Shown here one piece after another: positions 39,589-50,300 of a DNA stretch of 64,000 nt (its first letter is position 1; the number at the start of each line of letters is the position of its first letter). Where the stretch lies: NCBI GenBank assembly GCA_009768925.2, contig VHIT02000040.1, positions 62,001 through 126,000 on the forward strand. The letters are read 5' to 3'. Position numbers and translations under genes: made by a program. The notes below the pieces were generated by a model. The model searched no databases. It had not been told where the DNA came from and saw only the letters and a program-made list of their open reading frames with translations. This stretch comes from Cryptosporidium bovis (taxonomy: Eukaryota > Apicomplexa > Conoidasida > Eucoccidiorida > Cryptosporidiidae).

Positions 39589-40651
39589 ATTGCATGGGTT
39601 ATTGGAATGATTAAGCACGAGCATTAGAATAAAACAAGTAGAAAACAATACAAAATAATTAGCGTTAAAGCCGTGAAAACGTGGGAGATGGAATGCTCAG
39701 ACTTAAACATTGATTCCGGAATCGCAAATTTCCTCAGAAACGGTGATGTAGTTAGGTAGAGGGAGCGAAATCATCACAGTACTCCAATCACCCCTTTAAT
39801 GATAATCACGTAGATTTAGAAGTTAACAATCTACCTCACTCAATGACCATTATTTTGACAATACGATGCATACATCCGTGTGAATCTTGCGAGAAGAAAA
39901 CGCTGTTTTGAAGCGACTGACATGTGTAGGCAAGTCCAGTACCTTTTCTCGTTCTACCTGGTACGTAAATCCAAGTTTGTTTGTTCTCTCTATTTTTAGC
40001 TTGGAATCACCTTGTCGAAATGCAATACAATATCTGGAGTGAATATTGCCACAAAATCAGATATCTCACGAAAGAATGCGTTCTTGCAATTAACATTTGG
40101 AATGACAATTGTCAGATTTGTTCGCGGAGTGTTAATGTAATGGATGCACATTGAGGAAGACTGATAATAGTCAACATTGCTGTATTTGTATCAGTTCGGA
40201 ATACTGAGGTGCAGATTCACATATAAATGTGGATTTTCCTGTGCTAAAACAAGCCACCAGTTATGGTTGAATGTGAATAACGAATCCGTAGCTTGAAATG
40301 GCTTCCTTTAAGTGGGACTTCAGGTGAAAAGAGACTAAATCTCATCAAATCTAACGTTTAAATGAGAACAACGTCTGTTCCGGTTTGTCTCAGTAGTTGA
40401 TTGAGTGATTACATTTCCTCTCCTGGATTCCGGGTAGGTTCAAGACCCAAAACAACAGAGAGAGATTCAATCAATACATGCAAAACATCATTGAAAACCG
40501 AAACTTCGTCTGCACCAAGTCAGCGCATAAAAATAAGTAAATAAATCCTCATCTCTCTGAAACTAGATGAAAGAATGTTTCCGGTCATTATTGCCATTAC
40601 GTTATTTATTTCAACTCTGGTGGCGTCTTAGGCTATAAACAAAACCTGTCA

Positions 40652-40669
40652 GGCGCCACAAAAGGCGGC
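40652..40669 (+). promoter_or_regulatory. orphan GGCGCC / GGCGGC pair
   Basis: GGCGCC (40652-40657) and GGCGGC (40664-40669) lie just beyond the 3' end of the gene at 40786-42301 and 1.4 kb from the WYLE 8 start. They may serve an unannotated transcript. Confidence 0.3.
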
Positions 40670-40785
40670 TTCATAGTAATAAATAAATATTAAAACAAAA
40701 GTGAGGCATTATGAATATATAATTATGCTTTCTATAATGTCAATTATGATATATTATGTAATTTTATCTTTTTTTAGATATAAAA

Positions 40786-42301
40786 TTATAACTTGTTTTT
40801 CATTTTGTTTTCATAAACCACCCTCTCGAATTCTGTTTTGATTCTTTGAGTAATCTCTTCGAATTTCTTCTCATCTTTTTTATATATTTTGACAAGGTAT
40901 TTCATAGCATTTCCACCCCTTTCTTTTCTTGTGCTTACTTCCGCTCGGATCTTCGCCTTGTTCTCTTGTAACCAAACAATCATCTTTGCTACTCTTTCTA
41001 TGTTGGTCTTTTCGTCTTGTGGAATGCCCTCGAAGTCCACGCTGTGGGTTTTACCTTTTACCATTTCTCCGAGAGCATTAGTATCTTCAGTCTCCTTTGT
41101 AGTCCGCTTGATTTCGGATTCGTCGGTGCTCGCAGTTTGTGCCTGTATTGGTTCTTGCGTTGATGTTTCTACTGGTGCCGAAGTTGACGTCTGCATTTGC
41201 ACTTTAGTTTCCGATATATCACTTGAATTGGAAACCGAAAGTTCGGATGATTTATCTTCTAGAGAAGTGCTGAATTCAGAACTTTCAAGGGAAAGTTGCT
41301 TAAGCCTCTTCTCAATTCTTCGTAGTTCAGAGGTACTTTCCTGAAGAATTTTGTTCTTTTTCTCGATATTTTCAATAGAACTGTTGTACTCCCTCATTCT
41401 GTTTTTTCCCTTAAGTTTGTTAGCTAAAGTACTCAAATTAGCTATTTCGAGCTTTAAAACACTTATTTTTTGTATTGCCTTTTCTCTCAGTTCCATACAT
41501 TTATCCACAGTCATGTCTTGACATTGATCAGTTGTTTCATCACTTAAATACTCGTTTTTAGGAAAATTTATTCCATCATAGTCAATAATCAAGTTAACAT
41601 TGTGGATTAAGTTGTCTCCGTAAAGAACTGTCATTGCTGCCTGTTCTTGATAATTGGTAATAAAGTTGATATTTTCAAAGTAATCCTCTAAATCCAATAC
41701 CGACTCTTGTACCAATCCATCGGAATTTGATACCACATCATTACCACCCATACTCTTCTCTCCGAAGGAATCCATGGATCTAGAACTTGTCTCTCCAGAG
41801 TCGGAAACAATAACTTCATGTTGTCTCAAAAGTTTGAGTTTCTCTACAAGCATATTCTCTTCTATGATCTTATTCATCTCCTCTTCCTCATCCTCGAATT
41901 CTGCTTTTGGTTTTGCAGTTGTATCAACCTCAAGTGGAACAAGTGTTGAATCACCAAATTTCAATTCTATATCTGACAACCAAAGTTTAACAAATGTTGT
42001 ATTCTTGATGTTGTAATTTTTTTTCAACTCTAGTTTTTCTTGTTTCTTCGTTATCTCGTTTTTTTCCAGAGACAAATCCAATTCCTTTTTTATATCACCC
42101 AAAATCTTGTTATCGAATTTAGTTGGCTTCCTTTTAGTTGTTCCTAATATTAATGAATCACAATGATTTTAAATTTAGAACTTAACGCACATTCTACTGT
42201 GAAAACCTACCTTGGGACTTTGATTTATTTTCAGAGCACTCATTTTCTAAAATACTATATAGGAGAAAGACAAAAAAAAGAATCAGTGAGATACGACTCA
42301 T
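40786..42301 (-). CDS. two-exon secreted coiled-coil protein, unknown function
   Basis: The long frame ending at 40786 opens only with a TTG, so I looked for an upstream exon. Exon 1 (42211-42301) starts at an ATG and encodes a signal peptide (M-S-R-I-S-L-I-L-F-F-V-F-L-L-Y). It ends at donor GTAGGT in phase 1; the acceptor ATATTAG leads into exon 2 (40786-42143) in matching phase. The intron is 67 nt and the protein 482 aa. Residues about 240-330 form a Leu/Lys/Glu-rich coiled coil; a Ser/Thr/Gln-rich stretch follows. The C-terminal 90 residues are charged and helical, including A-K-M-I-V-W-L-Q-E-N-K. No known domain is recognised. A CCGGCGGGAAAA element 158 bp upstream supports a separate gene. 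An expanded mucin or effector role is only suggested by its neighbours. Confidence 0.78.
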
Positions 42302-42686
42302 TTGGAACCCTGTCTCACTATTTAGATACAAATAAACACGTACATAGATATGTGTACATATATATACTTAAGTTATGTGTATACTTTTTTTAAATATTTT
42401 CCTAATCCCATAAATATATCTACCAGGCGAAGGAAATGATCTATTTATTACTATTAATCCGGCGGGAAAACAACAGCTACACAGCCTTGGCTCAAAAGGA
42501 ATAAAGACAAAATAGAAATAATGTACCATATTAATTACAACTATATTGTTGAAATATGAAACTAAATACGGCTCTATATTCTCTATTCTTTGGAACACTT
42601 ACTAAAGTGATCTCTTTTGTATTGTATTCACCATATATGCGAGAAAAAGGTTTCTCATCTTTTAAATATTTCAAATAACACAAAAA
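42302..42686. other. promoter spacer of the two-exon secreted gene
   Basis: This 385-bp spacer contains CCGGCGGGAAAA at 42459-42470. A minus-strand frame at 42368-42598 overlaps it and is Phe/Tyr/Ile-rich with no protein-like pattern; I treat it as noncoding. Confidence 0.5.
42459..42470 (+). promoter_or_regulatory. CCGGCGGGAAAA, strongest E2F-like match
   Basis: This contains GGCGGGAAAA, the closest match in the window to the classical E2F consensus. It lies 158 bp upstream of the exon 1 ATG of the 482-aa secreted gene. Confidence 0.5.
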
Positions 42687-44807
42687 CTACCTTTTAGGCA
42701 ACTTTTTATTTTCTGGAACATTTATTTTTACCTCTTTGTCTCCATTTTCCTTTGATTTTTCGATTAAGTCGAGTATTGCCCTTTGGTGTTCAATGAAATC
42801 CGGAGTTGTCGACTCTTTCTCGAATATCTCGCTGCTTAACTCTTCTTCAGATACTGTAGATGGTTCAAGCTCCTTCTCTTGGATTGTTTTTTTAGCTTCG
42901 TTTTTAACCTCAGATTTGGTTGAAACAGGAATTTTTGACCTTGATGGCATTTTTGGGAGTTGAGGAGGCAATATTATTTGTTGACGAACTTCCTTACTTG
43001 TTTCCCTTTTTTGAGGCGTATCAGGTGGAGAGGTAGGTACTTTTTTAACTAAACCCCTTTTTGGTAGGTTTCCAGGTATGTTTGGTACTTTTCTTAAACT
43101 ACTCCTTTCAGATATCGGAACTGAGTTGTGTTCCGTTAATGACGTACCCAAACCCACTAACTCATTGTAGCCCTCATTGTTTTCTAACTCTGAAAGAAGG
43201 TTTTCCTTTATTACTCCTCTAAATCCAGCCCGAGCATTAGAAGTCAAATAATTCTTCTCAGGTGGTTTTACTTGTACAGAAGGTAAAATAGGTGTGGCTG
43301 AAGGACTTTCCATCATTTCAAAGTCTAACTCACTGTACCCAAATTCTAAAGGCATTTTACTCTTTGGTTTGTGTAAACTTTTATCCTTAGTTACTTGAGT
43401 AGGTTTCTTTTCCTTTTTGTCTTCGTCATTCAGTTTCAAAATACTCTCGCTAAAGTTGGAGGAATCTATTTGTGGAGGTGAAAATTCTATTTTTTTTGGT
43501 TTCTTTTTTTTATGTTTTTTCTGCTTTTTTCGAGACTCTTTATTGGTGCTCTTGGACTTTATCTTCTCAAATTCACTAGATGTATCAAATTCTTTTTCAA
43601 TGAAGTCCTCCACATCCACATGCTGAATTGGATTTTGGTCTAGATAATAGGTTTTCCTATTCAAATAGTTATTTGAGAACATTTCACCCTCATATTTGAA
43701 GTTGTTCTCAGCAAGAAGCTCTCCTTTTGGAATTTCATTAGTTACAATTTGTTTTAATTTGTCCCTATTTTCTTCCAGAGACAGCTCCTCTGGTTCTTTT
43801 TCTGCAGTTTTTCCATCACCAATTATCTCCTCTACACCTGCAGATTCTTCCTTTAAGTCGTCATGGTGTCCTTGAGCTTCCTCCACAAAGGGAACAATCG
43901 ACCTCCCTTCTTCGTCAAGCTCGTCTAATAACTCATCTCTAAAGAGTACTCCTTTTACCAGAGTCCTTGCCGAGCCGCTCCAATTTGGTTTATTTTTGAG
44001 TTCTCTTTTAAGTTTTCTACTTCTAATCAAATTTCAACAGTATGAATATATACGTATAATTGAGTTATAATTTTGAAGTAAAAAAGTGAAATTTAGGTCA
44101 ATAAGTACGGATATACAAATTTTGACTAACTTACAATGTTGGATCTTTCAGTATTGCACCTTTGCCCTTTGTAGGGTGTTGACCTCCAATTTCTAAATCA
44201 ATATTTTTTAACCACTCTTCAACCTCTTTGTTAATTCTAGGATTTTCAATTTCGTCATGTGTTGTGCACTCTACAGGTGTTTTTTCAAGGGGTTTTGGAT
44301 AATCAAGGGCTACAGTACTTGGTTCTGGAGTAATTTCATTAATACCAGCAACTTCATTTCTAATATCATTTATCCTCCTTTTAATTTCTTTAATGTTTTC
44401 TTCAATGTTGTCAGATTCCTTCACTATTGGAACCTCAAAACCTTCAGGAGCATGTCTGCGTTTTTGTCTAACCCTAAAGAAAGTAGTGATGAACAGTGTG
44501 TATTTTATATTGGAAAAAATAATTAATATTTAGCAGTACAAACTTACGGGATAACAACTCTTTGAGATGCTTTAACACTTAAAAGAGCTCCAGAACCAGA
44601 GGTCCTCTTTCTACCCACATTTTCTATCTCATCAGATGATAACTCTATTCCATCTACTAAACCACCTCCAACAAAACCAGTCTCACCTCTTTGTCTAATT
44701 TTGATAATGTCATTTAAATAGCTTTGTTCAGTATTTAAACAGTTTGTGTGGGTTATGTTAATGATTATTATTAGCAGAGAAGTGAGAATTGTGTAATTTC
44801 TTGCCAT
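42687..44807 (-). CDS. three-exon secreted Lys/Glu-rich protein, unknown function
   Basis: Three adjacent minus-strand frames join in consistent phases. Exon 1 (44548-44807) encodes the signal peptide (I-L-T-S-L-L-I-I-I-I-N-I) and ends at GTAAGT. Exon 2 is 44135-44473 and ends at GTAAGT. Exon 3 (42687-44022) begins after TTGATTAG and ends at TAG. The introns are 74 and 112 nt and the product is 644 aa. It is hydrophilic and probably disordered: a K-K-Q-K-K-H-K-K-K-K-P-K-K patch, many Ser/Pro-rich segments such as P-T-S-P-P-D-T-P, and acidic stretches. No domain is recognised. It is head to tail with the 482-aa secreted gene, which shares the early intron and general composition. Fusion of the two by a 390-nt intron was considered and rejected. 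Confidence 0.78.
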
Positions 44808-45365
44808 CTTGGGAATTTCAGTTTCACAAAATACCTATATACATATATTTACTTTTTAAAAATTTATCTGGCATAATAAAGTCAGTCTTGTAATTCTCAA
44901 ACATATCACGACTCTTGGTTCCACAATTTAATCTAAATAAAACAAAAAACTACTCCTTTGTAAAACTTATATTTATAACCGTTTATTACTTCATTGTATT
45001 TCATAACTTTCAAGTTCATCTAAATATATAGCGTAATTTCCTCCCCACCTATCATTACCGCCATATAATGCATGTTTCTGTTCAGGCGGTAAGTCAAAGG
45101 ATTGTTTTAAAGATTGGTATGGCAACAAAATGATAAGAGAAGGTCATTATGAACAAAAACAGGTCCAGAAGTGGGAACTCGCTGGAATTTTTTAATGAGA
45201 TAATGTGGATAGGTGCACACGGCGGAGACGAGCTTGTAGAAATAAAATAAAAAGCAGTTCGTGTTCATTTTTTTAAGCAAACCTTAGAAATTCGAAAACA
45301 CTCATTTTATACATACAAATAAAGCATTTTTACCCTTGAATAAATAATTAGCGGTGTAAAAATCC
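44808..45365. other. divergent promoter region with three GGCGG elements
   Basis: This lies between the three-exon secreted gene and the polytopic membrane gene. It holds TTACCGCC (45055-45062, GGCGGTAA on the minus strand), GGCGGTAA (45085-45092, plus strand) and GGCGGAG near 45221. The two opposed GGCGGTAA copies point outward from the centre, one toward each gene. Confidence 0.55.
45055..45092. promoter_or_regulatory. two opposed GGCGGTAA elements in divergent promoter
   Basis: GGCGGTAA occurs on each strand within 38 bp, about 250 bp from the minus-strand start and 280 bp from the plus-strand start. An ATGCATG sequence lies between them. Confidence 0.48.
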
Positions 45366-46169
45366 ATGATGAAACCACAAATGGAGAGGGATAATACCTT
45401 TAATATATCTATAGGCAAGATTAATGTGGACTTTAAAAGTGAAAATGAGGTAAAGAGCAAATACAAATCTTTAAAAATAACAAACGGTATTCAAATTTTT
45501 GTTTCTTTTATTTTATTGTCATCAATTGTACTTGAATCAAAGGAAAAGAGACATGTTTTACTCTATTTTGCGTTTTTATTAAATTGCTTATTTAACGGTC
45601 TTGGTTTTTTCCTATTTATAAATACATTGGAGAAAATCCCAAAGTTATTTCATCTGAAATCAAGTTTTACGATTTATTTTTTGGAGATAATTAATTACTT
45701 TGTAACTTCGATTGTATGCTTAAACGAACAAGAGTTCTGGATAATAGTAGAAAGAAGAATGATTCTTAATTTACTCAGAATGTGTATACTTATTGAAATC
45801 TCGTTGGTAGTGTTATTGAGACTTATGTTAGTGTATTTGTTAATAAAGAAAATTTTTCTCACTGAAAGTGAAAGAAAAAGAATAAATTTGTTTTCTAATA
45901 AAGATATGAAGAAATTTTTCTCAATATTTGCAATTCTTTCCTACAATGTGATATTTGACAGTGTATACGCAGCTGTAGTTTCTATTTTTGTTCTCAAGTT
46001 TACACACTTGAAATTCACATTTATGGACGCGTATATAGGTTCAATAGGTGGAATTCTACTTTCTTCTTCTATCATCGGATTGGTTATTGGCATTTTATTG
46101 ATAATAAACATTTTAATTAATAACCCACGCAACGGACTTGTGGAGAGTAAAGACGGTTGCTCTTTTTGA
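45366..46169 (+). CDS. polytopic membrane protein, unknown function
   Basis: This 267-aa protein has about six hydrophobic segments, near residues 40-57, 65-85, 100-118, 135-160, 187-210 and 225-250. Short basic loops separate them (E-S-K-E-K-R, K-K-I-F-L-T-E-S-E-R-K-R). There is no cleavable signal; the first 35 residues are polar. It resembles no transporter family I can name. The ATG at 45366 is the first in frame, with a second Met next to it. A small transporter or an endomembrane protein is possible. Confidence 0.75.
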   Translation: MMKPQMERDNTFNISIGKINVDFKSENEVKSKYKSLKITNGIQIFVSFILLSSIVLESKEKRHVLLYFAFLLNCLFNGLGFFLFINTLEKIPKLFHLKSSFTIYFLEIINYFVTSIVCLNEQEFWIIVERRMILNLLRMCILIEISLVVLLRLMLVYLLIKKIFLTESERKRINLFSNKDMKKFFSIFAILSYNVIFDSVYAAVVSIFVLKFTHLKFTFMDAYIGSIGGILLSSSIIGLVIGILLIINILINNPRNGLVESKDGCSF

Positions 46170-47308
46170 TCTCATTTACTTCCTTATACAAAAACTATAC
46201 AAAAGGTCTATTTTCGTTTTAGAAGTAAAAATGGGAATCAAAGGAAAACCTCGGAAACGAATCGAACTGGAAGTTAAGACTCTACCAAGTTCAGTGAAAT
46301 CCACATTAGTTTTTATTTTCTAAAAAAATAAGGCAAGAACTATAAATATTACTTGAAAGAATAGAAAAATAAGTTTGAGATGTCAGAAGTACTAAGCCCA
46401 ATAATGAGCTCATAGTAAAGTCAAAATAGTCCACTCAATAAGAAAACCTAAATGGGAGGCCAAATACATCTTAAATGGACCCGGAAATGACTGCTATGAA
46501 GCACAAAACTATGGCTAAACTGGAGGGATAACACAACTTTTTGTCTTAAATTATGTGGGATTAACGAGTGATATAAATTTCTCATTCTTATATATTCATA
46601 CTTTGATCAATACAAGCATGTCGAACAAGATGTGTCTTGAACTAACACCAAAAACACACTGCAAATTGACTTGTATATAGCTGAAATATAGGGGACAAAG
46701 TAGCTCACACACATGCATAAGTGACACGAAAATATTTTTTTATTGCTCTCGCATTGTTTTTACAACGCTTAACAGGAATCTTTAAAACTGTTTTTTCAAC
46801 CTGGTTTATTTGTTAGAATTTACCCGCTACTTTTTTTGTTGGAACCCTTTCTAGTAGGTTCTAGATCGGTGTTTAAATTAGAGGCAATTAGGCGGCAACT
46901 TATAAACTAAAAATAAAGGTCTAATTCTGAGAAAGTAAAAGTATTATGTAGTTGGGTGAGGAATATCCTGTTGTAGATGTTAAAAATAAGGTGTTTTTTC
47001 ACTTTTTGGCTTTGAAATAGGTGTCACACTTTGTGGGTTTATACATAGAAGAAGTAGAGGACATCTGTATTAGGCAGGATTCTTCTTTTTTGTCTTGACC
47101 TACCCAACTTGAAATAAAAATATCATTTCAGGGTAAAATAGGATTTGGAAAGGTTGAGCGATTAAAAACACTTTTTGTTGTAGTTATTTCTTGTTTCTGA
47201 TAGCTGGGAATTATATGCAGAAAAGTTAGGTCACAAGCAAGTGAGCTTTGGATGGAGTATTGGTACTATGAAATAAAGACTTTGCATTTTGACTAAGTAG
47301 GATATATA
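46170..47308. other. spacer upstream of the NPC1-like gene
   Basis: This 1.1-kb spacer has no supportable gene. A GGCGGCAA element lies at 46891-46898, 411 bp upstream of the NPC1-like start. A plus-strand frame at 46138-46323 overlaps the end of the preceding gene and looks random. I searched by eye for tRNA-like folds and found none. Confidence 0.5.
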
Positions 47309-50300
47309 ATGAGTGAGAATAGAAATGGATCGGTAGATATCGAAGTTCCAAAAACTGAATGTGACATTCCACAGGAAGAGGTATCTAGGGAACTGAGGTA
47401 CAGTAATACCCATTCTGTTTCGGAGAAAAGAGTATTTCGTTTTGATGGTAAAGATTCTTCACTTGAGTCCTCCAGGAGCTATTTAAGCAGTAATGAAAAT
47501 GATAATCAAATAACTGGATCTTTAAAATTGGGTTTCTTTGAAAAGGTAAGGAGTTTATTTTGCAAGAGAAAACGCTCAAAGGACAATATTGAAGGCACAA
47601 ATTCTGTGTTATCCTTCTTAAATAAGTTTTCTTTTGCTCACTTTTTTGATAAGTACACAAAAAGAATAGGAAAGAATATTTCTTTAGTTGCAACAACGTA
47701 TCCAAGATCTCTTTTGATTATTGGAAACGTTTTTGGTTTAATGCTCGGTTCAATAGTAGCTTTGGGAATTATGAAATTTCCTCCCTTTTACCTTGAAGTA
47801 AATGGATCTCCGGACTTGTTCCTTCCAGAAAAATCAATACATAATGTGCATAAAGAACAGCTCAAAACTTTGTTTGGACCTGAAAGTGTAAATGTCCCGA
47901 TATTATATAGTAACAGAGGGCCAGCAGGTTCTTCCTTATTGGACTACGTGACTCTAAAGCAAATATGGAAGAATGAAATGTCCATACAAGCTATAAGGGT
48001 AGTGGACAAAAATGGTAAGGAATGGGGTTGGGAGGATATTTGTCTTCACCAACCAACTGGGGCGATGCTAACAGGTTCTCCTTGTATAGTTTTATCTATT
48101 TTCGGGCTTTTTTTGATTAATGACTCCAATGGCATTTTCTCAGAGAGTGATTTTGACTCGGCTTATACTGGAGAATGCTGTAGCGGGATTAGTATAGCAA
48201 AGTTCGCTGCTGGTAACTTTATTAAACAGTCTTATTATCCTTATCAGTACAAATATGATAGTAATCTTGAAGAATGGCCTTTTGAAATAACAAACACTCA
48301 GGAGATACTTTCTATTTATCGTCTCAATACTACAACACCGGAGGATGTTCGAATTGCTTGGGAGAACAAGGTGTCTGATTTTATAAAAAGCATCCAAAAA
48401 AGAAACAAGCAATCAGAGAACTTAAATGTTGAACATAACAATCTAGGGTTTCAAGTACCTAAAAGTGGAGTTGAAGATGTAAATAACTTCAGTACTGTGA
48501 GTAATAATATTGGTGATGTTGGTAGTTATCCAAATAATTGGGGCTTGGTTCATTTTTCTTTGGAGTACATTTCATCTGAAACAACAGAACTTGCAAATAA
48601 GGAAACCCCTTTATTACTCGCTACCTTTGCTCTGATGATCATATTCATGGCGATTTGTATTTCTGGTAGGTTTCCCAGAAGGTCGAGGATTCTTCTTTCC
48701 TCTACCGTAGTCTTGATTACCGTTTATGCTACAGTTGGGAGTTTTGCAACGGGGATGATTTTTGGAGTCCCGATTTCCCCCTTGACACCTTTGTTTATAC
48801 ACATGTTACTTGGAGTTGTTGTTAGTTACATGATTATCTCGGTAAGAACATACCAAAAAACCCGTATTTATATTCGAGTTCCATACACCCATCTTCCATT
48901 TCTAAATCCGAAATATGTTAGACTTTCGGGAAATGATGTTTTCTTGGAGATAACTCAATATATATACAAACCTTGGAATGGATTCTTATACAGCGAGGAT
49001 GGAAATATCTATCATTCGAATCGAGGTATAATTGACTTAAGCACTGAAATCCCCCTGGAGAATGTCTGGGATGATACAGTTATCTCTAGATCATGTGAAT
49101 CCAAAGATGATACCAAACAATCTATGCCAGAAAGTTACAATAAAAGTAATTACAACCTAGAGGAAATTGAAGAAGATTGTAGTGTTAATTATCCCAATGG
49201 TGTGGACCAGAACCTAAGCAATGATAACTTGGTTTCTCCAGTTAACCCCAGTGTTGAAAACTCCGCTTCGTCTTGTCGCTTAACTAACAAAGATTCTTCT
49301 GGTTCGAGTAAAGAATTGTTTGTACCGACCTTTGCTGTTGAATATGAAGACAATAGCAATATTGAAGAAAAAAGAATGTGGGAAAGTGAGACATTACTTA
49401 AAATAAGACTCTCAGTATCGGGATCTGTTTCCTTTAGTTCAATATCCCTGACATGTCTTACGTCTTGCGCAGCTTTGTTTCTTGGAACTGTTGTTGATTT
49501 CCCAATAGTAAGGTATTACTGCATCCACGCTGGATTTGGAATTTTGTATCTATTTCTGTTTCACTGGTTAATTTTCCTTCCCTCTTTTTCCCTTGATGAG
49601 AAGAGGATATACAAAAGAAAATTTGACCTCTTTCCAATGCTTAAATTTAAGATAAAAAATAAACCTACTAGTTACTTGTATAGAAACAACGAACAAAGAT
49701 CTGTTGAAATCATAGAAACTAGTGTTTTGGACACTCCTTCGAATACCTCATCTGCCTCCATTTCAGACGACTCTAGGAAAGGCACTATTTTATCCGCATT
49801 TACAAGGCATGTATATAAGGTGAGGAGAGAAGTGGTTAAGAATTACCAAAGATACAAAACTTGGTGGAGTGATAAATCCACTTCCTCTGTTAAATCTGAC
49901 GGAGGGAATCGTGGTAAGCTCGAGATGACCGTAATTAATACAAGTGATTTAGTGTTAAACAAGAAAATGAATATAAACGAAGACGGGTTCGAAAATAACA
50001 GTATTGTAACCGTTTCAAAAAGTGATTTACTTGGAAAATTAAGAATCAAGAAAGCAATAAGTGAAGTGGACTTGCAGGACATTTGGATAGGAAGACTAAT
50101 GGTTGAATCCTCTAAAGCGGATGTGATTATGAGGTTGATGTGCAATTTCTCATTTAGAATATTTGCTTGTTTCTTTTTCATAATAACTGTTATCATTGGA
50201 TTGGTTTATAGTGGCAGAGTAAACACAGAATTTAGTTCAGTTCGTTACCTTCCCCCGGATTCACCTTTGCACCATTTTGTTGAGACACTAGCTAATTATT

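Larger units (their letters stand above)
39254..40785. other. 1.5-kb gene-free spacer, partly GC-raised
   Basis: The WYLE 8 promoter side holds TGGCGCCA (39558-39565) and GGCGGTAAA (39580-39588). From about 39660 to 40560 the composition rises to roughly 45% G+C in sampled lines, without any frame longer than about 60 codons. At 40652-40669 GGCGCC and GGCGGC lie together, far from any start I can support. A noncoding transcript is possible. Confidence 0.45.

Noticed and set aside
42368-42598. A 76-residue minus-strand frame rich in Phe, Tyr and Ile
   Set aside because: It overlaps the E2F-like element and promoter of the 482-aa gene and shows no signal, domain or splice-site context.
42211-44807. 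One long gene joining the three-exon and two-exon secreted genes
   Set aside because: A phase-compatible splice exists from 42690 to 42257, but the intron would be over 400 nt against about 50-110 elsewhere. It would discard a perfect signal peptide at 42301 and cross a strong promoter-like element.
46170-47308. tRNA or small structured RNA genes in the larger spacers
   Set aside because: I looked by eye for T-loop patterns such as GGTTCAAATCC with matching acceptor stems in this and other spacers and found none that fold. A covariance-model scan would be decisive.
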